A DNA stretch of 11,180 bases from Clostridiales bacterium (GCA_019418305.1 DYCA01000010.1:1-11180), one strand, 5' to 3'. Counted from the stretch's first letter, positions 1-7,475 are shown. A program made the numbers and translations. The notes: a model not told the origin generated them from the letters alone.

Positions 1-594
<594 letters not shown>

Positions 595-614
595 GCATCA
601 GCACATGCTTTCAA

Positions 615-646
615 AAAAGCCGTTCATCGCAAGATGAACGGCTTTT
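615..646. terminator. Intrinsic terminator of eno, usable in both directions
   Basis: A perfect 10-bp stem (619-628 with 633-642, GCCGTTCATC / GATGAACGGC) closes a GCAA tetraloop of the GNRA type and is extended by A4/T4. On the plus strand it is followed by TTTTGCTTTG, which suits termination of eno. On the minus strand the same stem is followed by six T residues, so it could also stop readthrough of the phage operon into eno. Confidence 0.88.
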
Positions 647-738
647 GCTTTGCAGAGAACAGGGCAGGAATCGGTCGAATACACGAATTATTTTGCGAAA
701 AAGGCATAAAAAGCTAAAATTATGGAACATATAAGAAA

Positions 739-752
739 AAATACAAGTATTT
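739..752. repeat. Short palindrome upstream of the intergenic promoter
   Basis: AAATAC-AA-GTATTT is a perfect 6-bp inverted repeat with a 2-bp spacer. It lies in an A-tract-rich stretch (about 690-752), and its end is 14 bp before the -35 box at 767. It could be an operator half-site pair or simply part of an A-rich UP-like region. Its role is unknown. Confidence 0.3.
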
Positions 753-766
753 GTAAGGCAAAAGTA

Positions 767-795
767 TTGACCTGAGAATAGGGGTGTGCTATGAT
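767..795 (+). promoter_or_regulatory. Sigma-A promoter with extended -10 in the eno/phage gap
   Basis: TTGACC at 767-772, a 17-bp spacer, then TATGAT at 790-795 preceded by TG at 787-788 (TGn extended -10). Five of six bases match consensus in each box, spacing is ideal, and the upstream DNA is A/T rich. Transcription would start near 801-803. The only plus-strand feature downstream before the phage operon is the terminator at 894-929. Confidence 0.7.
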
Positions 796-801
796 TGTTT
801 A

Positions 802-930
802 TACAAGATTTAACATTGGTGCATCCTAAAATAACAGACAACTATAACGCATAATATCCAATAACTTAGCCCATACCTTCATTTCTTTCAAAGGCCGGTC
901 TCCGCTTTTATGGCGGAGGCCGGCTTTTTA
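802..930 (+). ncRNA. Candidate small RNA or orphan leader, about 130 nt
   Basis: The segment is bounded by a near-consensus promoter (767-795) and a strong intrinsic terminator (894-929). It has no open reading frame with a ribosome binding site downstream of the predicted start. The first 90 nt are A/U/C-rich, show no strong internal hairpin that I can see, and include a pyrimidine-rich stretch near 874-889 (ACCTTCATTTCTTTC) that would be single-stranded. This architecture fits a base-pairing regulatory RNA. It also fits a leader/attenuator whose downstream gene was lost or displaced when the phage cassette arrived. I do not recognise a known RNA family such as 6S, T-box or a riboswitch. Confidence 0.4.
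894..929 (+). terminator. Intrinsic terminator of the candidate small RNA
   Basis: A 12-bp GC-rich stem (894-905 with 913-924, one G-U pair at 899/919) has a 7-nt loop and is followed by TTTTT at 925-929. On the minus strand the G-U pair becomes an A-C mismatch and only three T residues follow. The signal is therefore oriented for plus-strand transcripts and is at best a weak terminator for the phage operon ending at 947. Confidence 0.85.
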
Positions 931-946
931 TGCAACTGTATGTATT

Positions 947-1861
947 TTAATACCAATATCCGGCCTTCCACTGCTGCAAGGCCAGACTGGCGTTTTTGTA
1001 GCTGACATCCGCGGTCGGTGTGCCGGCAGGCACACCGAGAATGGCGGCGTCACCCGACTGGACGTAGCCGGATGTTTTCCAGCGGTTGAAGGCCTGCTCG
1101 TATGCCTGCGTCTGCGCCTGACTGGTCAGCCCGGAGGCATAATCCCGATAGGCCAATGTGGGTGTGCCGTTCAGGAAGCCGGTCAGTCCGGCGACCGACA
1201 GGCTGTAATCCCGGTCGGCGTTGAACTGCGTCAGCGCGGACTGGGCCTGCTGGAGTGCGGCGTTTTCTGTGGCGTTGAAATACTCGTTCTCCAAAGCAGC
1301 CTCCTGCGCGGCGGCACTGTCCTGTGCGGCTGCGCGCGCGGTAAGGCGCGCCTGACCGAGCGCATTAAGGTCGCTGCGATATTGGTTGTCGATGGCGATG
1401 CGGCTGGTTTCCGCAGCGCCAGAGGTAGCGGCAGCGCCTCGCGCGCCCATGTTCAGACCGAGAGCAGCGAGCTTTTCCTCGTTGGAAATGACGGATTGGC
1501 GTGCGTTGATGTCGGTTTGCGTCATGCTGGCGGTGTAATCGCTTTCGATTGAGGAAAGGTTGTTCTGAAGCTGCTGCTGGATACGCGCGCGTGCTGCTTC
1601 CAGACGTTGCAGACGTGCTTGTTCTGCCGCGTCGTACAACTGGCTCACCTCGCTGCCGCCGCGCTCGGTGCTGGAAACCGAATAGGGGCGGTAATTGCCG
1701 TTCCAGGTGGAAACGGCATCATTAGACGCAACCTTTCCTGCCAATCCCTCGGCCTCAATCTTGTTCTGGCGCTCGGCAAGCAGCTGCTGTCGCTCACCGG
1801 CATCCTGTGTGTTCGCAATCGCCTCGGCATAGTCAAAATCCTTTTTGTAATTGGATGCCAT
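947..1861 (-). CDS. Phage helical/coiled-coil structural protein, candidate ejection protein
   Basis: This is a 304-residue protein with no signal peptide or membrane segment. The N-terminal 50 residues contain DYAEAIANTQDAGERQQ and RQNKIEAEGL, a style seen at the start of Firmicutes phage virion proteins. Residues about 75-240 are Ala/Gln/Arg-rich and strongly helical, with a Gly/Ala-rich hinge at GLNMGARGAAATSGA. The C-terminus ends in QQWKAGYWY. The start is fixed by AAAGGAGGAGG six bases before the ATG. It is the last gene of the cassette, following the nozzle-like gene with an 18-bp gap. In P22- and T7-type phages this position is used by needle or DNA-ejection proteins, and a long helical, Ala-rich chain fits those. 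That role is an inference; the family itself is not recognised with certainty. Confidence 0.85.
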   Translation of the reverse strand: MASNYKKDFDYAEAIANTQDAGERQQLLAERQNKIEAEGLAGKVASNDAVSTWNGNYRPYSVSSTERGGSEVSQLYDAAEQARLQRLEAARARIQQQLQNNLSSIESDYTASMTQTDINARQSVISNEEKLAALGLNMGARGAAATSGAAETSRIAIDNQYRSDLNALGQARLTARAAAQDSAAAQEAALENEYFNATENAALQQAQSALTQFNADRDYSLSVAGLTGFLNGTPTLAYRDYASGLTSQAQTQAYEQAFNRWKTSGYVQSGDAAILGVPAGTPTADVSYKNASLALQQWKAGYWY

Positions 1862-1879
1862 CCGAAACCTCCTCCTTTC

Positions 1880-3700
1880 TTAGATAATGGTTTGTCCTGT
1901 CGTCCACCGGATGGTCAGGGCCAGCAGGCCGAACGGTTCTCCAATGCGGTCGTTGCCGATGCGCACAGCGAGCAGCGGCATGCGATGCTGACGATAGCGG
2001 GTGCGGTAACTCAGCGCACCCGGAATGCATCGGAAAGAAAACCGTGAAAAATCCAGTGTTTTAAAGGAAAATAAATCCATATTGCGTGAGAGTGCAAGGA
2101 CTTTGCCGTCCTCGCTTTCGTACTGCACGGTTGCGCCCGATCGCGAATGCGGCATCAGTGTGGGAATGACGTCGCGCACGGTTTTCATTCGCCCCCAGTC
2201 GCCGAGCGGCAGTGTGGGGGTGCGCCAATAGGCGTCGATGGCAGCGTCGTCGTCGCAGTAGGCGTCGTCCTCCTCTGCCTGCCGAAAGCGGCACAGCCTG
2301 CCGTCCGCCGTGCCGAACCACAGCTCGTTATCCAGAATGGCCAGACACTGTGCGGGTACATTGGTCCAGTAAAACCATGTGGGACTGCCGTCGGTATCGG
2401 CAAGCGTGCCGTCCGCAATATAAACATGTTCGTTGACCACCAGATAGTATTTGCCCTCAAAGACAATTGCGCAGGCATTTTCCAGTCCGGGCTCGGTTTC
2501 CAGACGGGGTGTTACGACATCTGACACAGAATGGATGGTTCGCTGCTCGGCAACGCTTGTGCCGAACACACCCTGCACACCGTGAGCAGACAGAAACAGC
2601 GGCAAATCGTTCAGGGAGGCGAAGCTGCGTGAGCAAATGGCGCCTTCGCCCTGCGCACCCTGTGTCAGCGGATAAAGCGCCGTACCATCGTCGGTGAGGG
2701 TGAACGTGCGCCGGTAGCTGGCGGATTCCTGCGCACCACCGGCCTTGACGATGAGCTGGCTTTCATACTGCTTGAGATAACCGACAATTGCGGAGGCGTC
2801 CGTACCCATACGGGTATAGCCGGTATCCGGGAAGTAGGTTGGGTCGTACAGGCCGCTTTGCCAGTCGCAGGCAGGCTCGTCCGGGTTGCCCGCGAGAAAT
2901 ACGCGGGTGTCGTTTTTGCCGCCGTACAGACCAGCAAAGCGGCAGCGGTTGATTTTGTCGGCATAGCCTTCGACCGTTTTGGAAAAGGTGATGGCGACAT
3001 TTGCCAGTCCATTGCCGCTGGCGGGGGGAGCGGCAAGTGTCACCAGTCCGGTGGAACGATCGACGGATGAAACCGTTACCGCTTTGTCGTCAACCGCGGC
3101 AGTCACCGTGGCATCATCCAAATCCTTTGCATCCACCTGAAACTGCGTCGCCGAGCCGTTTCCGATGAAGGTGTTGATGCGCTTGGGGGTCAGCAGGTTG
3201 ACTGCTTCATAACTGGTGCCGCCGCCGGTTGGCTGCGCGGAAATGGTTGTGGTTGGCACATAGGCGATGTCCTGCACGCGTACAGCTTCCCAGCCATCCT
3301 CGGATTGCTTGCGGCGCACGGCGCGGAAGGTTGCGCCGTCGAGCAGATAGAGCACGCCGCTCATCACGAATGACTGAGTGAAGTCCTCCTTCATATCCGC
3401 ACATAATTCGGTCTGTGTACCGTCCGCCTGCCGGACATACAGCTTTTTGCCCGCGTGCACTACGCAGCCCGCACTGTCCGGCAGGGGAAACAGACCGTAC
3501 ATTGCGCCGTCAAAGGTGTGCTTGGTTTGCCAGCCCGTGCGCTTGACCAGATAGTCGTTCTGGTCGCAGATGAGATTCTGCATATCAGGGGAGCGTGAGA
3601 GCGACAGCTTGGTTGGATGGGTGCGGAAATCCACGCCGCCGAAGCTGCTGACGATAGTTTCATGCACGGTTTCGGGCTGCGGAAATTGATAGGCGCGCAT
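1880..3700 (-). CDS. Phage tail nozzle / head-stabilisation-like beta-propeller protein
   Basis: This 606-residue protein is rich in beta-strands. Near the N-terminus, residues 20-60 carry FGGVDFRTHPTKLSLSRSPD followed by MQNLICDQNDYLVKRTGWQ. This matches the signature of short-tail nozzle proteins, in which a list of values is declared with an RxG motif (T7 gp12 / P22 gp10 type). Repeated blades containing G-x-LYV/ELWFG-like strands follow, for example GKKLYVRQADG, GKYYLVVNEHVYIADG and ELWFGTADGRLCRF, consistent with a beta-propeller. In such phages the protein extends the portal/adaptor neck and plugs or guides DNA exit. Its ATG shares one base with the TGA of the preceding adaptor gene (TGATG), implying translational coupling. 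The length exceeds P22 gp10 (472 aa). The alternative is another propeller-type tail or receptor-binding protein. Confidence 0.85.
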   Translation of the reverse strand: MRAYQFPQPETVHETIVSSFGGVDFRTHPTKLSLSRSPDMQNLICDQNDYLVKRTGWQTKHTFDGAMYGLFPLPDSAGCVVHAGKKLYVRQADGTQTELCADMKEDFTQSFVMSGVLYLLDGATFRAVRRKQSEDGWEAVRVQDIAYVPTTTISAQPTGGGTSYEAVNLLTPKRINTFIGNGSATQFQVDAKDLDDATVTAAVDDKAVTVSSVDRSTGLVTLAAPPASGNGLANVAITFSKTVEGYADKINRCRFAGLYGGKNDTRVFLAGNPDEPACDWQSGLYDPTYFPDTGYTRMGTDASAIVGYLKQYESQLIVKAGGAQESASYRRTFTLTDDGTALYPLTQGAQGEGAICSRSFASLNDLPLFLSAHGVQGVFGTSVAEQRTIHSVSDVVTPRLETEPGLENACAIVFEGKYYLVVNEHVYIADGTLADTDGSPTWFYWTNVPAQCLAILDNELWFGTADGRLCRFRQAEEDDAYCDDDAAIDAYWRTPTLPLGDWGRMKTVRDVIPTLMPHSRSGATVQYESEDGKVLALSRNMDLFSFKTLDFSRFSFRCIPGALSYRTRYRQHRMPLLAVRIGNDRIGEPFGLLALTIRWTTGQTII

Positions 3701-4068
3701 CAGATCATCTCCTGTACGGCGGTTAGCTGCGCCGGGCAGTGACTCAGCAGACGCTCGGCATATTCCGAGGCAGTCCAGTTGAATTTTGCTTTGTCATCAT
3801 CGGCCACAAGCAATGCAGCCAATCCATAAGGAAAGCATTCGCTGACAAGGCAGTTATCCGCGGGGATGTCCTCCTCCAGTGAAGTTAAGCGCGGCGGCAC
3901 GGTCAGCGGCTCTTCGTGCTGTGCCGCGCGCAGCGCATTGATTTCACGCAGGCTGTTTGTGAGCAGCTGATTGAGTGCGCCAAGCGCAAACTGCTCGTAG
4001 TATGCGCCGGTGTCGCGTGTTTCCCCCAAGAGATTGAGCGCAGCGTAGTAGCATTCAGTTCCGGTCAT
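3700..4068 (-). CDS. Phage head-tail adaptor-like protein
   Basis: A 122-residue, mostly helical protein beginning MTGTECYYAALNLLGE. The pattern EINALR, then PPRLTSLEEDIPADNCLV, then CFPYGLAALLVADDDKAKFN and SEYAERLL is the one common in small Firmicutes phage proteins encoded right after the capsid gene. These are head-completion or gp4/gp6-type connectors that dock under the portal ring. The frame stays open further upstream, but the ATG at 4068 is chosen because AAAGGAG lies just before it and the upstream residues read like noncoding sequence. The gene is separated from the capsid stop by 85 bp containing two hairpins and overlaps the nozzle gene start by one base. The connector role is inferred mainly from size, pattern and position. 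Confidence 0.8.
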   Translation of the reverse strand: MTGTECYYAALNLLGETRDTGAYYEQFALGALNQLLTNSLREINALRAAQHEEPLTVPPRLTSLEEDIPADNCLVSECFPYGLAALLVADDDKAKFNWTASEYAERLLSHCPAQLTAVQEMI

Positions 4069-4083
4069 AAAAACTCCTTTCCT

Positions 4084-4137
4084 CCGGTTGCAGTCACCGG
4101 AAAGCGGCGGCTGCGGCCACTGCCGGAGCAGTGGCCG
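4084..4137 (-). promoter_or_regulatory. Paired hairpins between capsid and adaptor genes
   Basis: In the minus-strand transcript, 4114-4137 folds into a perfect 10-bp stem (CGGCCACTGC / GCAGTGGCCG) closing a UCCG loop. The loop is a C(UCCG)G member of the very stable cUNCGg tetraloop class. A second, smaller stem (4084-4088 with 4096-4100, CCGGT / ACCGG) follows just before the adaptor ribosome binding site. No U-run follows the large stem, so it is not a typical terminator. A 3'-end-protecting or processing hairpin that raises capsid mRNA relative to downstream genes is plausible. Confidence 0.5.
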
Positions 4138-4153
4138 AACAGCCGGTCGTGGG

Positions 4154-5185
4154 TTAGCCTGCGACCACAGGGGACGGATATTTGCTTTCTTCGGTTGCAT
4201 AGGCGCGGATCTGGCAGCCGTCCTCGGCGGTCAGCTCGGTTTCCGCTACATAATCCTTGGCGGAATCCGAGTAGCGCGGGTCGGAGCCGTCCAGCGTATA
4301 GCGGATCGTGCCGGAACCGGTGATTTTTTTGCCCGAGATGCTCGGTGCGGCGGAAATCGAACCGGATGCCACCAGCGCATACACACCGCCGCACTTGGCG
4401 CCCAGCACGTAGGCGTCGTAGTAGTGACGGCCCTCAATGAGCGCACCGGATACGCCGACCGGGTCCTCATGCACCTTCGCGTCCGCAATCTTGTACGGCA
4501 TGAGCACCGCATCCTTGTGCGTGACGAGGAAATAAACGTTGTCCGGCAGGTAACTCTTCGGTACGCGAACGACATTCATACCGAACACCTCGCCGCAGAC
4601 ACCCTTGGCGATGGACTGGCGTGCGAGTACGTCCACACCTGCGAATTCGTCCGAGGTGCAGACCAGCTTGTACATTTCGCTGGTCAGATACAGATAGCGG
4701 TTGTCGTCCGGCACCAGCGCGTCGTCGAGCGCCTGCGAAGCGTCTGCAATCTTGGAAATGATGTTCGACTTGGTCGGCTTTTCGCTTTCCGCCAGCGTGC
4801 CCGCCATGGTGACAAAGCGCTGGAAGGCATATTTGTCTGCCGCGGGCGTGGACTTTTCGTTCAGCTGCAGGCGCAGCATATCGGCCGCATTCTTGACCAG
4901 ATTCTGGTCGAGGTTGTTGCCTTTATCGATGGTCAGCGTGAACGCCTTGTCCTGCGTCATGGTCAGTTCCTGTACAACATCCTGCATTTCGGTCACGTCG
5001 CCGTAGCGCTTGAGGCCGCCGTCGCGGTCGTAGTCGACCTCTTCCACCGTGATGGGCGTGTATACCTTGAGGGTTTTCACACCGGTCAGGTCAAAGGTCT
5101 CGGCGGTCTTGCCCTTGATGAAGGATGCACGGGTGAATACTTCTGCAATCTGGTCGGAATATTTGGTTGCAAGATTGATAGCCAT
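4154..5185 (-). CDS. Major capsid protein (HK97 fold) with C-terminal chitobiase-like domain
   Basis: A 343-residue protein in the canonical capsid position after the scaffold gene. Residues 1-275 look like a phage capsid of the P22/HK97-fold group. The N-terminal part (ATKYSDQIAEVFTRASFIKG, FDLTGVKTLKVYT) is followed by a long helix and then a beta-rich end with PDNVYFLVTHKDAVLMPYKI and DPVGVSGALIEGRHYYDAYV. Residues about 276-343 form a separate module. Its strand-turn TIRYTLDGSDPRYS and later QIRAYATEESKYPSPV match the chitobiase/beta-hexosaminidase C-terminal (CHB_HEX_C_1) type Ig-like repeat. By position this would be displayed on the capsid surface. The start is set by AGGAGG ten bases before the ATG, in the loop of a small hairpin. 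No maturation protease is encoded nearby, as expected for a separate-scaffold system. Confidence 0.9.
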   Translation of the reverse strand: MAINLATKYSDQIAEVFTRASFIKGKTAETFDLTGVKTLKVYTPITVEEVDYDRDGGLKRYGDVTEMQDVVQELTMTQDKAFTLTIDKGNNLDQNLVKNAADMLRLQLNEKSTPAADKYAFQRFVTMAGTLAESEKPTKSNIISKIADASQALDDALVPDDNRYLYLTSEMYKLVCTSDEFAGVDVLARQSIAKGVCGEVFGMNVVRVPKSYLPDNVYFLVTHKDAVLMPYKIADAKVHEDPVGVSGALIEGRHYYDAYVLGAKCGGVYALVASGSISAAPSISGKKITGSGTIRYTLDGSDPRYSDSAKDYVAETELTAEDGCQIRAYATEESKYPSPVVAG

Positions 5186-5186
5186 A

Positions 5187-5210
5187 AGTATAATACCTCC
5201 TGTTTATACT
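5187..5210 (-). promoter_or_regulatory. Hairpin presenting the capsid-gene Shine-Dalgarno sequence
   Basis: In the mRNA, AGTATAA (5204-5210) can pair perfectly with TTATACT (5187-5193). This leaves a 10-nt loop that contains the AGGAGG ribosome binding site; the stem ends two bases before the capsid ATG. A 7-bp A/U-rich stem is weak, so it may only display the site or serve as a protein-binding element. It is the only such structure I noticed in front of a gene in this operon. Confidence 0.4.
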
Positions 5211-5216
5211 GTTTGT

Positions 5217-5744
5217 TTATTTGCCCAGCAGTGCCAGTGTAACCGGGTCAACGCCCGACGGCTCACCGTCACTCTGCGCAGGACCGACCGCGGCGCGGCG
5301 GTTTTTCTGGTTCATCTCGAGCGCGGCCAGTTCGTCCTTGAGCGTCAGAATTTCCCACTTGCGGTAGGCAGAGACGAGCGAGCCTTCCTGCTGCGCCCAT
5401 TCCCACACCTGCGGCGGGATTTCTTCCGGACGCACATCCGGATATTCCTCGACAAACGCCGCATAAATCTGGCCGTTAGGCATGCCGTTTGCCGCGCGGT
5501 TCCGGCGAATGTAAGCGTTCTGCTTGGACAGGCCCAGGCTGGCCGCTTGAATCAGCTCGTCCAGCGTCAGCTCACGCATTTCGCCGTCGACCGGCACCGG
5601 ATAGGTCTGCTCACCGGACTGTGCCGCCTGTCCGTCAGGCGGCATCTGTGCGGTCTGCGCGGTGTCGACCGCGAACGGGTCGACGGGTGCGGTTGGGGCT
5701 GCGCCCGTCATCTGGTTACTGGTCGTTTTCTGTCTGGTTTGCAT
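5217..5744 (-). CDS. Capsid scaffolding protein
   Basis: This is a 175-residue, acidic, mainly helical protein located between portal and capsid genes, the usual place for a separate scaffold that guides procapsid assembly and then leaves. The N-terminal 55 residues are Pro/Ala/Gln-rich and probably disordered. Residues 60-130 contain LTLDELIQAASLGLSKQN and EEYPDVRPEEIPPQVWEW, typical of Firmicutes phage scaffold proteins. Residues 131-150 form a short coiled coil (TLKDELAALEMNQKNRRAA), followed by a Gly/Ser-rich C-terminal tail ending PVTLALLGK. The ATG at 5744 is preferred to the one at 5711 because AAAAGGAGG lies nine bases upstream. This start places the first 29 bp inside the end of the portal gene, so translation is probably coupled. 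Part of the open frame upstream of 5744 only shadows the portal gene. Confidence 0.85.
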   Translation of the reverse strand: MQTRQKTTSNQMTGAAPTAPVDPFAVDTAQTAQMPPDGQAAQSGEQTYPVPVDGEMRELTLDELIQAASLGLSKQNAYIRRNRAANGMPNGQIYAAFVEEYPDVRPEEIPPQVWEWAQQEGSLVSAYRKWEILTLKDELAALEMNQKNRRAAVGPAQSDGEPSGVDPVTLALLGK

Positions 5745-7278
5745 TTGTATTTGCCTCCTTTTGCTGCTGTCGCTGCATGCGGAGTGCGTGCAGCAGGTCG
5801 TTTTTGCCGCGCACCTGATAATCAGGCACGTTTTCCAAATACACAAGCGGGTCGGTGATGACGCCGCTTTCGAGCAGATGGTCGTTGGTCATGGTCTGCA
5901 TGGTTTCCGACCAGTAGCTCGCCGCGCCCACATCCACCTGCAAACGCAAATCCTGTCCGGCGAGCTGGGAAAAGTCAAAGCTCTGCCGGTAAGGCGTTTC
6001 ACCCTCCTCGTCGGCCACGACAAGCGTGCGGATGCCATAGTGCGCGCCCATCAGGTCGAGGAAGATACGCGCCCAGTCCTCGGTGAAGCGGTAAAACTCC
6101 ATTTTGGTCAGCTCAAGCGGGGCGGCGGTCGCGTTCTGCACCGCCACAATAGCCGAGGTGTTGTCCGGCTTTACCGTGCCGAGCGCGGCTTCACTGGCAC
6201 CCATCAGCTCGGCGGTATCGCTCATCATCTGTTTGAGCAGCCCCAGCACCTGCGAGGAAATGTCGGGTGCCTTGAACGCGGTTGCAATCGCCTCGTTCGG
6301 GTTGCCGCGCATGCCGACCGCCTTGCCCACATCGTTGGACCAGCCGTTCGGGAAACGGGTCATGTCGTAGATGATTTTGGGGAACGCCACCTGCTTGATG
6401 CACTGCACATACATGGAGTACAGCTTGTTGATGGCGATTTGGTTGGGGATGGCCTCGGTCAGCGGACTTTCGCCGTGGCATGAGCCGCGCACGCGGTTCC
6501 AGCACAGGTGCGTGACCGGATAATAGCGGTAAGGCAATTCCTTTTCGCGCATGACGGTCGCGGTGCGCGTAGTTTTAGTGAACGCGATACCGTTTTCCGT
6601 CCTACGCATGTGCAGCAGCACGGTCACACGGTCGTTTTCGCCGTTTAAGCGATAGCGCAGATAGTCCTCGGTGTCGTCCGGCACGATGGCCTCGGCTTCG
6701 GCTGCGGACAGGCCGTTTTCCCGCGCTTCCTTGCGCACCTCGTCTACATCGCGGCGCATGGAAAGAATCAGGTACGGCTGACGCTGCACCTCGTCGGAGG
6801 CTGGGTTGCCGAAGCAGACGTTGGTGGAATCAATCAACTCGGCCACGATATCGCCTTTCACCGCCTGTCCGGTTTCGAGCGCAGGGTCAAAGTGCATGTA
6901 GAAGCATGCGTCGCCGTCCACGCAGGCGTTTTTGAGCAGCGGGCGGCCAAGCGCTTTCACGCCCGAGCGTTCGATGGCCGACGCGAACGCACGCTCGAGC
7001 ACACGGGCGGTCTTGCGGCCGTCGCCGTCCATGTCGAACGGCTGGGCGCGCACCGCTACATCGTCCGAGACCAGCATGGATACAAACAGATTGACGCAGC
7101 GGCGCAGCACGTTGAAAATCAGCGGGTCGAGCGACTGCACGCGCAGCCCCTCCCACTGACGGCCGAGGTAGAACGCCTCGTTGCGGCGCACGCGGTCATA
7201 CAGGCCAATCGAGCGTTTATAGTCGCGGTCGCGCTCGTATTTCCGCCAGATGGCGGTAGGGGACGGGTCAAATTTCAT
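5716..7278 (-). CDS. Phage portal protein
   Basis: A 520-residue portal protein. It forms the dodecameric ring at one capsid vertex through which terminase pumps DNA. The N-terminus (AIWRKYERDRDYKRSIGLYD, RNEAFYLGRQWEGL, FNVLRRCVNLFVSMLVSD) is the usual portal opening with the early clip helices. The core contains LIDSTNVCFGNPAS and, at about 265-303, SCHGESPLTEAIPNQIAINK followed by LYSMYVQCIKQVAFPKIIYD. That segment is a portal hallmark of P22-like and related Firmicutes podoviral portals. The C-terminal tail is Gln/Asn-rich (RMQRQQQKEANTNANQ) and overlaps the scaffold gene start. GGGAGGA lies eight bases before the ATG. The start overlaps the end of the upstream membrane-protein gene by 11 bp. 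The frame is intact and of normal length. Confidence 0.95.
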   Translation of the reverse strand: MKFDPSPTAIWRKYERDRDYKRSIGLYDRVRRNEAFYLGRQWEGLRVQSLDPLIFNVLRRCVNLFVSMLVSDDVAVRAQPFDMDGDGRKTARVLERAFASAIERSGVKALGRPLLKNACVDGDACFYMHFDPALETGQAVKGDIVAELIDSTNVCFGNPASDEVQRQPYLILSMRRDVDEVRKEARENGLSAAEAEAIVPDDTEDYLRYRLNGENDRVTVLLHMRRTENGIAFTKTTRTATVMREKELPYRYYPVTHLCWNRVRGSCHGESPLTEAIPNQIAINKLYSMYVQCIKQVAFPKIIYDMTRFPNGWSNDVGKAVGMRGNPNEAIATAFKAPDISSQVLGLLKQMMSDTAELMGASEAALGTVKPDNTSAIVAVQNATAAPLELTKMEFYRFTEDWARIFLDLMGAHYGIRTLVVADEEGETPYRQSFDFSQLAGQDLRLQVDVGAASYWSETMQTMTNDHLLESGVITDPLVYLENVPDYQVRGKNDLLHALRMQRQQQKEANTNANQTENDQ

Positions 7279-7462
7279 CGCTGCTGTCCTCCCGTCCGTA
7301 AGCCATCAGCGCGGCCAAATCGCGGCTGAGCGCATCGTCCGCGGGTGTGGGCGTATCGCTGTCACCCTTTGCGGAACGGTGCGGCAGACGCAGACCGCCG
7401 GATACGACCGCGCCGGTCAGCACCAGCAGCGCCGCGCCGATGCAGTAAAGTAAAATGGTCAT
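7268..7462 (-). CDS. Small single-pass membrane protein between terL and portal
   Basis: A 64-residue protein with one N-terminal hydrophobic segment (residues 3-25, ILLYCIGAALLVLTGAVVSG) and no charged residue before it. A polar, acidic tail follows whose last part, DDALSRDLAALMAYGRE, could form an amphipathic helix. The ATG at 7462 is selected because AAGGAGG precedes it, directly after the terL stop codon (13-bp gap). The end overlaps the portal gene by 11 bp, so translation of terL, this gene and portal is probably linked. Its place between terminase and portal suggests a virion-assembly or membrane-docking role, but no function can be assigned. A similar small protein in this slot is, to my knowledge, common in Clostridia phages. 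Confidence 0.75.
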   Translation of the reverse strand: MTILLYCIGAALLVLTGAVVSGGLRLPHRSAKGDSDTPTPADDALSRDLAALMAYGREDSSDEI

Positions 7463-7475
7463 TGGGTTCCTCCTT

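Noticed and set aside
791..829. 12-codon plus-strand frame starting ATG at 791 with AGGGG six bases upstream
   Set aside because: The ATG lies inside the -10 box of the promoter, so the main transcript would begin after it; the peptide is too short to evaluate.
611..841. Minus-strand open frame of 76 codons in the eno/phage gap
   Set aside because: It lacks a ribosome binding site and runs through the promoter and terminator of opposite polarity.
5189..5194. Plus-strand TATAAT next to the capsid start
   Set aside because: No -35 element at a proper distance and no plus-strand gene downstream; it is the reverse of the A/U hairpin arm.
4088..5242. Long plus-strand open frame of 384 codons antisense to the capsid gene
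   Set aside because: It mirrors the capsid gene exactly, has no ribosome binding site and no recognisable protein pattern; long antisense frames are expected opposite GC-rich genes.
5662..6483. Plus-strand open frame of 273 codons antisense to portal, and similar ones at 5049-5858, 7455-7925 and 7983-8534
   Set aside because: Compositional shadows of the well-supported minus-strand phage genes, with His/Arg/Val-rich patternless translations.
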